From Dictyobacter aurantiacus (lineage in GTDB: Bacteria; Chloroflexota; Ktedonobacteria; Ktedonobacterales; Ktedonobacteraceae): a stretch of DNA of 64,000 nucleotides. The position numbers and the translations under genes are program-made. A model generated the notes under the pieces. The model saw only the letters and a program-made list of their open reading frames with translations. It was not told the origin of the DNA and made no database searches. Shown here piece by piece: positions 9,134 to 16,602 of the stretch. The stretch covers positions 4,154,001 through 4,218,000 of the forward strand of contig NZ_BIFQ01000001.1 in the NCBI RefSeq assembly GCF_003967515.1, written 5' to 3'. Within the stretch, counting starts at the first letter, position 1, and each line of letters begins with the position of its first letter.

Positions 9134-10453
9134 CTACTGTGCCGCTTTGGTGGGCAGGCGAAACAGATCGTTGATCTTAATCAACTGGCCCGTCTGCATT
9201 GACTGATTGGCGGCGATTCCTACCAGGATTGAGGCGGCACCATCGATATGTGACGCTGCCCGTCGATACGGATCATGCGGGGGATTGGGCGAAAATAAGT
9301 GTTCCAGCAAGATGGGATCACCACCACCGTGTCCCCCGGTCGATTCCGGTACTTCTACAGTATATGGTACACCAAACATAGGGAAGACGCGGATACTGGT
9401 GGATTTAAACGGCCCTTTGCTGGCGCTCTCCTTGCCCTCGCCATCGTTTTGGATCTGGTGGATATTCTCCACGACATCCATCTCCAGGCGCCCTTTGGTG
9501 CCCGTGATGGCGACGCGCAGCCCCTCCCAGGGAGAGTAGGCGATCAGCGAATAGGAGAGCAGCACCCCGTTCTGGTAGCGAGCGATCAGCCGCATGGTAT
9601 CCTCGATCGTAATCGGTTCGCCAAAGACGTTGCGGTCGCGCAGGTAGCCGGTCTCCTGCTCCGCGTTGAGATACAAGCTGCGCAGCATCGGGTTGGTCTC
9701 AAGCGTAAGGGCGAAAGGATCGTTGCGCGCCTCTTCAACTCCTGTATAGCGCTGATAGGCGTAGTGCTCGCCGCGCTTCTCGGCGTTGTGCTTGCCATAG
9801 AACTGCAGGGCGCCCATGGCGAAGACCTCGCTGGGATAGGTGTCGAGCCACCAGTTGACCAGGTCGAAGTGGTGCGTGGCTTTATGCACGAACAGGCCGC
9901 CGCTATTCTTCTTCTCGCGGTGCCAGCGGCGGAAATAGTCGGCGCCATGACTGGTATCCAGCAGCCAGGCGAAGTCCATCGCCAGTGGTTTGCCGACTGC
10001 GCCGTTCATGACCTGCTCGCGGAAGGCCGTATACGCGGGCGTATAGCGATAGTTAAAGCTCACGCGCAGTGAGCGTCCTGTACGCTCCTGGGTCTCGAAG
10101 ATCGCCTGCAGCTTCTCGACATCGATGGTCAGTGGTTTCTCCGTGATCACATCGCAGCCCAACTCCATAGCCCGGATAATATAGATATGGTGGGTGCTAT
10201 CCATCGTCGTCACGATGACCGTATCGGGCCGCGTCTCGCCAATCATCTGATCAAACTGTTCAGCCAGGTAGGTCGGCAGAGGTGAGCCTCCAATACTTTC
10301 CTGGATACGCTGATTATGCCAAGCCATGCGCACCTGGCTCAGATCGCACAGCGCCACCAGCTCCGCGATTTCGTGATAGGGGCCGATCAGCGCATCGATA
10401 AACATCCGTGAACGCGATCCCGTGCCGACCAGTGCATACCGTTTTTTTTGCAT
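9134..10453 (-). CDS. Gfo/Idh/MocA family oxidoreductase
   Basis: A protein of 439 residues. The N-terminal Rossmann fold begins KKRYALVGTGSRSRMF (GxGxxx nucleotide loop). VITEKPLTID, about 115 residues in, contains the EKP motif with the catalytic lysine. The C-terminal half is the alpha/beta dehydrogenase domain of the family. The start at MQKKRYA is chosen because AGAGGC precedes it and the upstream extension covers an operator. As the first gene of the oxidoreductase-uxaC-uxaE operon it probably oxidises or reduces a uronate or uronide intermediate. The precise substrate is inferred from context only, and no canonical fructuronate reductase (uxuB) is visible here. Confidence 0.85.
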   Translation of the reverse strand: MQKKRYALVGTGSRSRMFIDALIGPYHEIAELVALCDLSQVRMAWHNQRIQESIGGSPLPTYLAEQFDQMIGETRPDTVIVTTMDSTHHIYIIRAMELGCDVITEKPLTIDVEKLQAIFETQERTGRSLRVSFNYRYTPAYTAFREQVMNGAVGKPLAMDFAWLLDTSHGADYFRRWHREKKNSGGLFVHKATHHFDLVNWWLDTYPSEVFAMGALQFYGKHNAEKRGEHYAYQRYTGVEEARNDPFALTLETNPMLRSLYLNAEQETGYLRDRNVFGEPITIEDTMRLIARYQNGVLLSYSLIAYSPWEGLRVAITGTKGRLEMDVVENIHQIQNDGEGKESASKGPFKSTSIRVFPMFGVPYTVEVPESTGGHGGGDPILLEHLFSPNPPHDPYRRAASHIDGAASILVGIAANQSMQTGQLIKINDLFRLPTKAAQ

Positions 10454-10516
10454 GTGCTGCCTCTTTACAAATTTACCAAGATTAACAGATAAATGTTTTT
10501 TATTACCACGATTCTG

Positions 10517-10530
10517 TGTGACCGGTAACA
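10517..10530. promoter_or_regulatory. LacI-type operator 1
   Basis: TGTGACCGGTAACA: the left half-site TGTGACC and the reverse complement of the right half (TGTTACC) agree at 6 of 7 positions around a central CG, as in LacI-family operators. It lies about 65 bp upstream of the oxidoreductase start codon. Confidence 0.65.
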
Positions 10531-10605
10531 TTACATATATGCATTATAAAACAATAAAAATCAAGCATGAGTCTGGAGGAGTATTTGAAGGCAATCTCCA
10601 ACCTA

Positions 10606-10635
10606 TTGACATGGATCAGATTGATTGGGTATAAT
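10606..10635 (+). promoter_or_regulatory. Sigma70-type promoter of the regulator gene
   Basis: TTGACA (10606-10611), an 18-nt spacer and TATAAT (10630-10635), both hexamers matching consensus. The promoter points toward the LacI-type regulator gene and would leave an untranslated leader of roughly 140 nt. Confidence 0.8.
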
Positions 10636-10648
10636 GTGACCGTTCACA
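10635..10648. promoter_or_regulatory. LacI-type operator 2, at the -10 edge
   Basis: TGTGACCGTTCACA begins at the last base of the -10 hexamer and covers the predicted transcription start. It shares TGTGACCG with operator 1. Binding here would block the regulator's own promoter (autoregulation). Confidence 0.65.
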
Positions 10649-10778
10649 AAAATTACATACATTTTTTCATACATCAAAGATGTTCGGTGGTCGCATTGAC
10701 CGGGGCGCCTTTTTGAGACAATTGTATTGATGGACATGGGAGGCATCCTGTGTTTGTCGGAGAGATGTTTTCACTGGT

Positions 10779-11813
10779 ATGGTTGTCAAGAAGAAGAAAA
10801 GCACGATTCGCGACGTGGCGAAGCTGGCGGGGGTCTCCTATCAAACGGTGTCGCGGGTGATGAATGAGAGTGAGAGCGTCGCCGAGGAGACGCGCAGGCG
10901 TGTCCTGCAGGCGATGAAAGAGCTGGACTTTGTGCCCAGCAAAGTCGCTCGCATGCTAACCACCCATCGTTCGCATACATTAGAGCTGGTCGTGGTCAGT
11001 ATTCGTCACGGTGGTCGCTTCGCGGAGTCGATCAAAAGCATGGCGCTGGCCGCGCGGGACGCGGGCTACGATCTGCTGGTAACGATGACGACGCGTGAGG
11101 AACTGGGAGCGGCCCTGGAGAACGCGGCTGCCCGCCTGGTGGATGGCGTCATCATGCACGCGCCCTCGCTGGATATCAGCGATGAGGACCTGCTGGAAAT
11201 CGCCGGGGGGATGCCACTGGTGCGGCGCGATTACGTACCTACTTCAAAACTGGCCTGGGTCGGCTTTGATCAGATCTATGCTACCCGCATGGCTGTGGAG
11301 TACCTCATCAAGCTCGGCCATCGCCAGATCGCGGCCATCCCTCCCACGCTGGACCTGATCAACGGCCACCTGCGGCATACCGTCTGGCGTGAGACCCTGC
11401 TGCACCATGGTCTGCAGCCCGGACCGATGTGCGCTTCCCAATATACCTTTACTAATGGACATGCTGCTATGCAGCAACTGTTGGCGAGCGGGCAACCTTT
11501 TACGGCCGTTATGGTGGGTTCGGACACCATGGCTCTGGGGGCGATGCGCGCCCTGCGCGAGCACGGCCTGCGCATTCCCGCCGATGTTTCGGTAATCAGC
11601 TTCGACAATGCTGAACTGGCGGCTTATACCGAGCCACCTCTTACCACCATTGATTTTAACTTCGGCCAGCAGGATACTACGGCCGTCAAATATCTCATCG
11701 AAATACTCAATAATCCAGACATGAAATTGCATCAGCGTATTCTGTTACCAGATTTGATCGTTCGTGAAAGTACTGGCGAAGCCCCTGCTGGTCGGGTGGC
11801 AGAGCACTCATAG
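10779..11813 (+). CDS. LacI-family transcriptional regulator
   Basis: A protein of 344 residues. The N-terminus STIRDVAKLAGVSYQTVSRVMN is a textbook LacI helix-turn-helix with hinge helix (PSKVARML). The rest is a periplasmic-binding-protein-like sensor domain with the usual AVMVGSDTMALGAMRALREHGLRIPADVSVISFDNAEL segment. It probably represses the divergent uronate operon, the downstream ABC importer and itself, and is relieved by a sugar acid ligand. Two matching operators flank its promoter. Ligand identity is inferred only from the neighbouring genes. Confidence 0.92.
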   Translation: MVVKKKKSTIRDVAKLAGVSYQTVSRVMNESESVAEETRRRVLQAMKELDFVPSKVARMLTTHRSHTLELVVVSIRHGGRFAESIKSMALAARDAGYDLLVTMTTREELGAALENAAARLVDGVIMHAPSLDISDEDLLEIAGGMPLVRRDYVPTSKLAWVGFDQIYATRMAVEYLIKLGHRQIAAIPPTLDLINGHLRHTVWRETLLHHGLQPGPMCASQYTFTNGHAAMQQLLASGQPFTAVMVGSDTMALGAMRALREHGLRIPADVSVISFDNAELAAYTEPPLTTIDFNFGQQDTTAVKYLIEILNNPDMKLHQRILLPDLIVRESTGEAPAGRVAEHS

Positions 11814-12016
11814 ACTCCCACAAATAGCGCGGGTAGCGCTTATCTGATCTGTCTATCTTCTCTTCATGGTGAGTGAAGAACTGTGACAGTGCAAGCGGTG
11901 TGTACTCTCTTTTGTCGTGCCCGTCACTAAGGTGGGTGTGGTTCCTTACTGTCATTCGGTTGTCCCGTTGTCAAGATGCATCAATGAAGTATGCACATCT
12001 GAGGAGGCACAAATAC

Positions 12017-13336
12017 ATGAGTAGGATCTCTTATACGCGCAGACAGTTTTGTCGTTATGGTTTGAGTAGTGTGGCTGGATTGACGTTGCTGGATCTGGCG
12101 GCCTGCGGCTCATCCTCATCAACATCTTCCGGTGGTAGTCAGACATTACAGCTATCCTTCTGGGGTGATGCCTCGCGCAATAAGCTGACGCGCAACGCCA
12201 TTACGCTCTACCAGCAGGCGCATTCCGGCACCACTATTCATTCCTGGTTCGCTGACTTCAATTCGTATTTTAACAAGTTGAACACGCAGATCGCCGGCGG
12301 TAGTGTGCCCGACCTGATCCAGATGGACATGGCCTATCTCTCGCAGTATGTGAATCAGAAGATATTATTAGACCTGGGACCACTCATTTCTAACAAGACC
12401 ATCGATCTCTCCGATTTTGATCAAGGGATGCTGAAGAATAGCGAGGACAAGGGCGTCGTCTATGGTATTTCGCTGGGTGGCAACTATGAGTGCATGCTTT
12501 ACGATACCCAGGTAGTAAAAGATGCCGGATTGAGCGCTCCTCCAAGTAGCTGGACGTGGGACGACTACGCGCAGTACGTGGGCAAGATTTCAAAGGCATT
12601 GAGCTCTAAACAGATTTACGGCTCGCCCGACTCCAGCGGTGCCATCGATATCTTTGAGATCTGGGTACGTCAGCAGGGGCATGAGCTCTACACATCCGAT
12701 GGAGGCGTGGCCTTTACGCTTGATGACGTTACCTCGTGGTTTACTTATTGGAGCCAGCTGCGCAAGGCCGGTGCCTGCGCTCCTGCCCAGTTACAGGCCT
12801 CGGTGACCGGGAGCGGTCCGGCCGCTACGTTGTTGACGCAGGGGAAGGTCGCCTTCGCCATTGCCCATTCCAATCAATTCCATGGCTTCCAGGTACTCTC
12901 GCAGCATCCTTACGCACTACAGATGGTGCCGAACGGTCCCAAACCGGGCCTGTATCTCAAGCCATCAATGCTGATGAGTGTGGCTGCCAAATCCAAATAC
13001 ACTAAAGAGGCCGCCGATTTCATTAATTTCTTGATTACGCAGCCTAAAGGAGTGAAGGCGATCGGCCTGGATCGTGGTATTCCTGGCAGTGCTCGTGCGC
13101 GCGCGGCGCTCCAGCCAACGCTGAAGGCAGAGGACAAGGCCGTGCTGGCTTATGCCAGCCAGGTTGCCAGTAGCGGACAGACCTCCTCTAAGACCGTACT
13201 CGATCCCCCGAATGCTGGCAAGCTTCAGACCCTACTGATGAACGTGGCCCAGGCCATTGGTTTTGGTAAGCAATCGGTGGCCGATGGCGCCAAAGCTTTT
13301 TATGATGGATCTCAGAAAGCCCTGACCAGGTCCTAG
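12017..13336 (+). CDS. ABC sugar transporter, substrate-binding lipoprotein
   Basis: A protein of 439 residues starting at MSRISYTRRQF, preceded by GAGGAGG. The signal sequence has a twin-arginine-like TRRQF followed by a hydrophobic stretch and a lipobox ending in Cys (LAAC). This suggests Tat export and lipid anchoring. The mature protein is a family 1 extracellular solute-binding protein (LQLSFWGDAS..., LIQMDMAYLSQY, a C-terminal AADFINFLI). It is the first gene of a three-gene importer with the two permeases. No ATPase gene is adjacent, so a shared MsmK/MalK-type ATPase encoded elsewhere is likely. Probable cargo is a uronide or oligosaccharide, by context. Confidence 0.9.
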   Translation: MSRISYTRRQFCRYGLSSVAGLTLLDLAACGSSSSTSSGGSQTLQLSFWGDASRNKLTRNAITLYQQAHSGTTIHSWFADFNSYFNKLNTQIAGGSVPDLIQMDMAYLSQYVNQKILLDLGPLISNKTIDLSDFDQGMLKNSEDKGVVYGISLGGNYECMLYDTQVVKDAGLSAPPSSWTWDDYAQYVGKISKALSSKQIYGSPDSSGAIDIFEIWVRQQGHELYTSDGGVAFTLDDVTSWFTYWSQLRKAGACAPAQLQASVTGSGPAATLLTQGKVAFAIAHSNQFHGFQVLSQHPYALQMVPNGPKPGLYLKPSMLMSVAAKSKYTKEAADFINFLITQPKGVKAIGLDRGIPGSARARAALQPTLKAEDKAVLAYASQVASSGQTSSKTVLDPPNAGKLQTLLMNVAQAIGFGKQSVADGAKAFYDGSQKALTRS

Positions 13337-13352
13337 AATATGGAGCTGAACA

Positions 13353-14318
13353 ATGACTGTTACGCCTGCTATGACCCGGTCGCGTCCACTCTCTGAACGC
13401 GTGCCACGCAAGCCACGCCGCATGAGCAGCGCGGAGAAGAAAGAGAACCTGGCTGCCCATCTCTTTCTTCTCCCCTGGTTCCTGGGCATCATTATCTTTA
13501 CCGCCGGACCTGTGCTGGGCTCACTCTATCTCTCTTTTACCAACTACAATCTGATCGGTACGCCAGCCTGGGTAGGATTGCGCAACTACCTGACCATGTT
13601 TCATGATCCGCAGTGGTGGAACTCTGTGCGCGTTACGCTGCTCTACGTCTTCTTCTCCGTGCCGCTGAAGTTGATCTTCGCGATGGCGATTGCCCTGCTG
13701 CTCAAGCAGGGCCTGCGTGGACTGGGCCTCTTTCGCGCTATCTACTACGTGCCCTCACTGCTCGGAGGTAGCGTCGCCATCGCGCTGTTGTGGCGGCAGA
13801 TCTTTAATTCCGATGGTGTCGTCAACCAGGCGCTGGGATTCATTGGTATTCATATATCCATCAGCTGGATCTCCACGCCGGAATATGCGCTGCCCACGCT
13901 GATCATTCTGGCGATCTGGCAGTTTGGCTCGCCGATGCTGATCTTCCTGGCCGGCCTGAAACAGATCCCGCAGGAATATTATGAGGCGGCCTCAACTGAT
14001 GGATCGGGTCCCTGGCGCAACTTCTTCTCGATCACCTTACCCTTGATTACACCGCTGGTCTTTTTCAACCTGATCTTACAGATGGTGGGAGCATTTCAGG
14101 CCTTTACACCGGCATTTGTGGTCAGCGGAGGTAGTGGAGGGCCGTTGGACTCAACCCTCTTCTATACTCTGTACGTCTATCAGCAGGGATTTGGTTATTT
14201 GCAGATGGGATATGCTTCGGCGATGTCGTGGATCCTCCTGGTCGCGATCGGTGTGTTCTCGGTGATCGCCTTTCTGTCGTCGCGCTACTGGGTCTTTTAT
14301 CAAGATGATGGGAGATGA
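13353..14318 (+). CDS. ABC sugar transporter permease (MalF type)
   Basis: A protein of 321 residues with six predicted membrane segments beginning LFLLPWFLGIIIFTAGP. The EAA loop that contacts the ATPase is EAASTDGSGPWRNFFSITLPLITP. It lies 16 bp after the binding-protein gene, has its own GGAG site, and is followed directly by the second permease. It forms the inner-membrane channel with the MalG-type partner. Confidence 0.93.
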   Translation: MTVTPAMTRSRPLSERVPRKPRRMSSAEKKENLAAHLFLLPWFLGIIIFTAGPVLGSLYLSFTNYNLIGTPAWVGLRNYLTMFHDPQWWNSVRVTLLYVFFSVPLKLIFAMAIALLLKQGLRGLGLFRAIYYVPSLLGGSVAIALLWRQIFNSDGVVNQALGFIGIHISISWISTPEYALPTLIILAIWQFGSPMLIFLAGLKQIPQEYYEAASTDGSGPWRNFFSITLPLITPLVFFNLILQMVGAFQAFTPAFVVSGGSGGPLDSTLFYTLYVYQQGFGYLQMGYASAMSWILLVAIGVFSVIAFLSSRYWVFYQDDGR

Positions 14319-15218
14319 ATGATGAATATTCCACTTTCACGTTCTCAACTGGCGCGCCGTGCTGTGCGCCCACAGCCGCATCGATCATCACGGCTGGCCT
14401 GGCGCTTGTTGATGTATCTGATCGTGATCATGGGCGCGATCATCATGCTGTATCCACTGATCTGGATGTTTAGCGCCTCGTTCAAACCGGAAGATCAGAT
14501 TTTCGCCAATTCCAGCCTGCTCTCTCCCAGCTGGATTATCAATAACTATTCAGATGGCTGGAATGCCCTGGACTATGGGTTTACCGTCTTCTTTGTGAAC
14601 TCGCTGATCATCTGCCTGGGAGCGGTTGTTGGCAACCTGATATCCTGCTCGATGGCCGCTTATGCCTTTGCGCGCCTGCGCTTTCGCTACAAGGCCTTCT
14701 GGTTCATTGTGATGCAGGGGATTATCCTTTTGCCGACCCACGTCATGATCGTGCCGCAGTATATTCTGTTTAAAGATCTGGGCTGGGTTAATACCTTCCT
14801 GCCGCTGATCGCGCCTAAATTTCTGGCCACCGACGAGTTTTTTGTGTTCCTGATGATCCAGTTCATTCGTGGCATCCCGCGCGAACTGGATGATGCCGCG
14901 CAGATGGATGGCTGTGGCCGCCTGGCCTTCTACTGGCGCGTGGTCCTGCCCCTCTCGCTGCCCGCGCTGGTGACATCCGCCATCTTCACCTTCATCTGGA
15001 CCTGGAATGACTTTTTTACCCAGCTGATCTACCTCAACGACGAGTCGCTCTATACCATTCCACTGGCCCTGCGTACATTTCTGGATAGCACCGGTAACTC
15101 GGCTTATGGACAGCTCTTCGCCATGTCCGTGCTCTCGCTGCTGCCGGTAATTGCCTTTTTCCTGCTCTTCCAGCGCATGCTGATTGAAGGAGCCGCCACC
15201 ACTGGCATCAAAGGGTGA
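14319..15218 (+). CDS. ABC sugar transporter permease (MalG type)
   Basis: A protein of 299 residues with six membrane segments. The EAA-type loop is DDAAQMDGCGRLAFYWRVVLPLSLPAL, followed by FTFIWTWNDFF, typical of MalG-like carbohydrate permeases. The start overlaps the upstream permease closely (two consecutive ATGs right after the TGA), indicating translational coupling. It is the last gene of the importer operon; a hairpin terminator lies 11 bp downstream. Confidence 0.93.
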   Translation: MMNIPLSRSQLARRAVRPQPHRSSRLAWRLLMYLIVIMGAIIMLYPLIWMFSASFKPEDQIFANSSLLSPSWIINNYSDGWNALDYGFTVFFVNSLIICLGAVVGNLISCSMAAYAFARLRFRYKAFWFIVMQGIILLPTHVMIVPQYILFKDLGWVNTFLPLIAPKFLATDEFFVFLMIQFIRGIPRELDDAAQMDGCGRLAFYWRVVLPLSLPALVTSAIFTFIWTWNDFFTQLIYLNDESLYTIPLALRTFLDSTGNSAYGQLFAMSVLSLLPVIAFFLLFQRMLIEGAATTGIKG

Positions 15219-15228
15219 GGTTAAAAGA

Positions 15229-15263
15229 GAATGTTCGCAGCGCCAACTACGCTGCGAACATTC
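15229..15263. terminator. Hairpin terminator between importer and modA-like gene
   Basis: A 14-bp perfect stem (15229-15242 with 15250-15263) with a 7-nt loop. It sits between two convergent genes and probably serves both. The T tract is short. Confidence 0.75.
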
Positions 15264-15272
15264 GTATATGTA

Positions 15273-16115
15273 TTATTTGCCGGGGGCGGCGATGAAGTGA
15301 TATTTCTGCAGCACGGCCTGACCGTCGCTGGAGAGTACATAGTTCACGAAGTCCTGGGCTTCGTTGTGGTGGGGGGCGTTTTTGGTGACGGCGATCGGAT
15401 ACTGGGCGATCACGTTGAAGGTGTCGGGAATGTCGATGACGGTCACTTTAGCGGAAACGGCGTTGGTGACGTCGGTGCGATAGACGAAGCCGGCGTCTAC
15501 CTCACCCAGCTGTACCTTCTGCACCACGGCCTTGACGTTCTCTTCCTGTGAGACAATGTTCTTCTTCACACTGGCCTCATAATCGGCACCATACTGGGGC
15601 GAAGCCCCCATCTTATCGAGCACCTGCTGACTATACTTGCCCGCTGGCACAGCGGCCGCGCCGATATCGATCTTGACGCCTGATTTCGCCAGGTCTTTCA
15701 ATCCGGTTACATTCTTATTGCCGGTTGGCACGATTACCACCAGGCGGTTCTGCGCGAAGATCTGCGCGCTCTCAACCACGCTCGCCGCGCTGGCCTTCTT
15801 CATATTGGTCTGGTCGGCCGAAGCAAATACATCGGCGGGCGCTCCGTTGGCGATCTGCTGCTCCAACAACTGCGAGCCATTGAAATTATACTTGATGCTC
15901 ACATTGGGATGCCGGGCCTGGTACTGCTTCGCGATGTCGTGGAAGGACTCGGTGAGCGAGGCGGCGGCGAACACCTGGAGCGAAATATTGGCGGCCGCCG
16001 GCTTTGTAGCCGTGCTGGCCTGGGTACTGCCTGTATTAGAGTTCCCACCGCCACAGGCGGCCAGCAAGAATGTCAATAAGAGAAGGGCGCAGACCGTGGA
16101 ATGAACGCGTTTCAT
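15273..16115 (-). CDS. modA: Molybdate ABC transporter substrate-binding lipoprotein
   Basis: A protein of 280 residues starting at MKRVHST with GAGGAG in front. A signal sequence ends in LLAAC, giving an N-terminal lipid-anchored Cys. The mature part LQVFAAASLTESFHDIAKQYQARHP, NFNGSQLLEQQIANGAPADVFASAD is diagnostic of ModA-type oxyanion binders. The C-terminal ...FVNYVLSSDGQAVLQKYHF also fits. No modB or modC follows; the gene ends against a convergent operon, so it is an orphan within this window. Confidence 0.9.
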   Translation of the reverse strand: MKRVHSTVCALLLLTFLLAACGGGNSNTGSTQASTATKPAAANISLQVFAAASLTESFHDIAKQYQARHPNVSIKYNFNGSQLLEQQIANGAPADVFASADQTNMKKASAASVVESAQIFAQNRLVVIVPTGNKNVTGLKDLAKSGVKIDIGAAAVPAGKYSQQVLDKMGASPQYGADYEASVKKNIVSQEENVKAVVQKVQLGEVDAGFVYRTDVTNAVSAKVTVIDIPDTFNVIAQYPIAVTKNAPHHNEAQDFVNYVLSSDGQAVLQKYHFIAAPGK

Positions 16116-16602
16116 ACATACTCCTCGCAAATGTCTAAGCGTTTGTATTTTTCTATTTTCTCATCCCGAGAGCGCAACGGCAATGTTTGTACTCATAGTA
16201 TGAGTAATCACAAAGTGAGTATACAACACTTTTGGGGGACATGGTATAGGTTCATTGCTAGCGTGCCGGAGCTTCTAAGGGTCTATTTCCTGTTTAACGG
16301 CATCCGGAATTGTCCGGGTTTATTCAAGCTTGATGGTGTCAAATGTGGTGTCACATTTTGGGAACATCACACCAATTGTAATGCCGGCTGAGAAAGTAAT
16401 TACAAGCACCTAATGAGGCTTCATTTATAGTTTTGGATACGGGGTTGATAGAATCCTAGAGAAGAGATATAGGAGAGAATCTCTGAGATCCTTTTCTATG
16501 CATGTGTTGTATGTTTTTACAAAGGGGCATTCTTCGTCCTTCTAGAGAATTTAATGTTGTATGCAAATACGAGCATTATATGCTTTGACTGTTTCTTTAA
16601 AA
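16116..16602. other. Intergenic region without a supported gene
   Basis: 487 bp upstream of modA and downstream of the TIR gene. AT-rich patches are present. No reading frame with a ribosome binding site, no hairpin with T tract and no obvious repeat were seen. Confidence 0.5.

Larger units (their letters stand above)
10454..10778. promoter_or_regulatory. Divergent promoter region of the uronate regulon
   Basis: 325 bp between the oxidoreductase operon (minus) and the LacI-type regulator (plus). It contains two 14-bp imperfect palindromes with central CG or CG-like dyads, at 10517-10530 (TGTGACCGGTAACA) and 10635-10648 (TGTGACCGTTCACA), plus a near-consensus promoter for the regulator gene. 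A TATAAT hexamer is also present on the minus strand at 10543-10548, but no well-spaced -35 was found for it. Confidence 0.7.
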
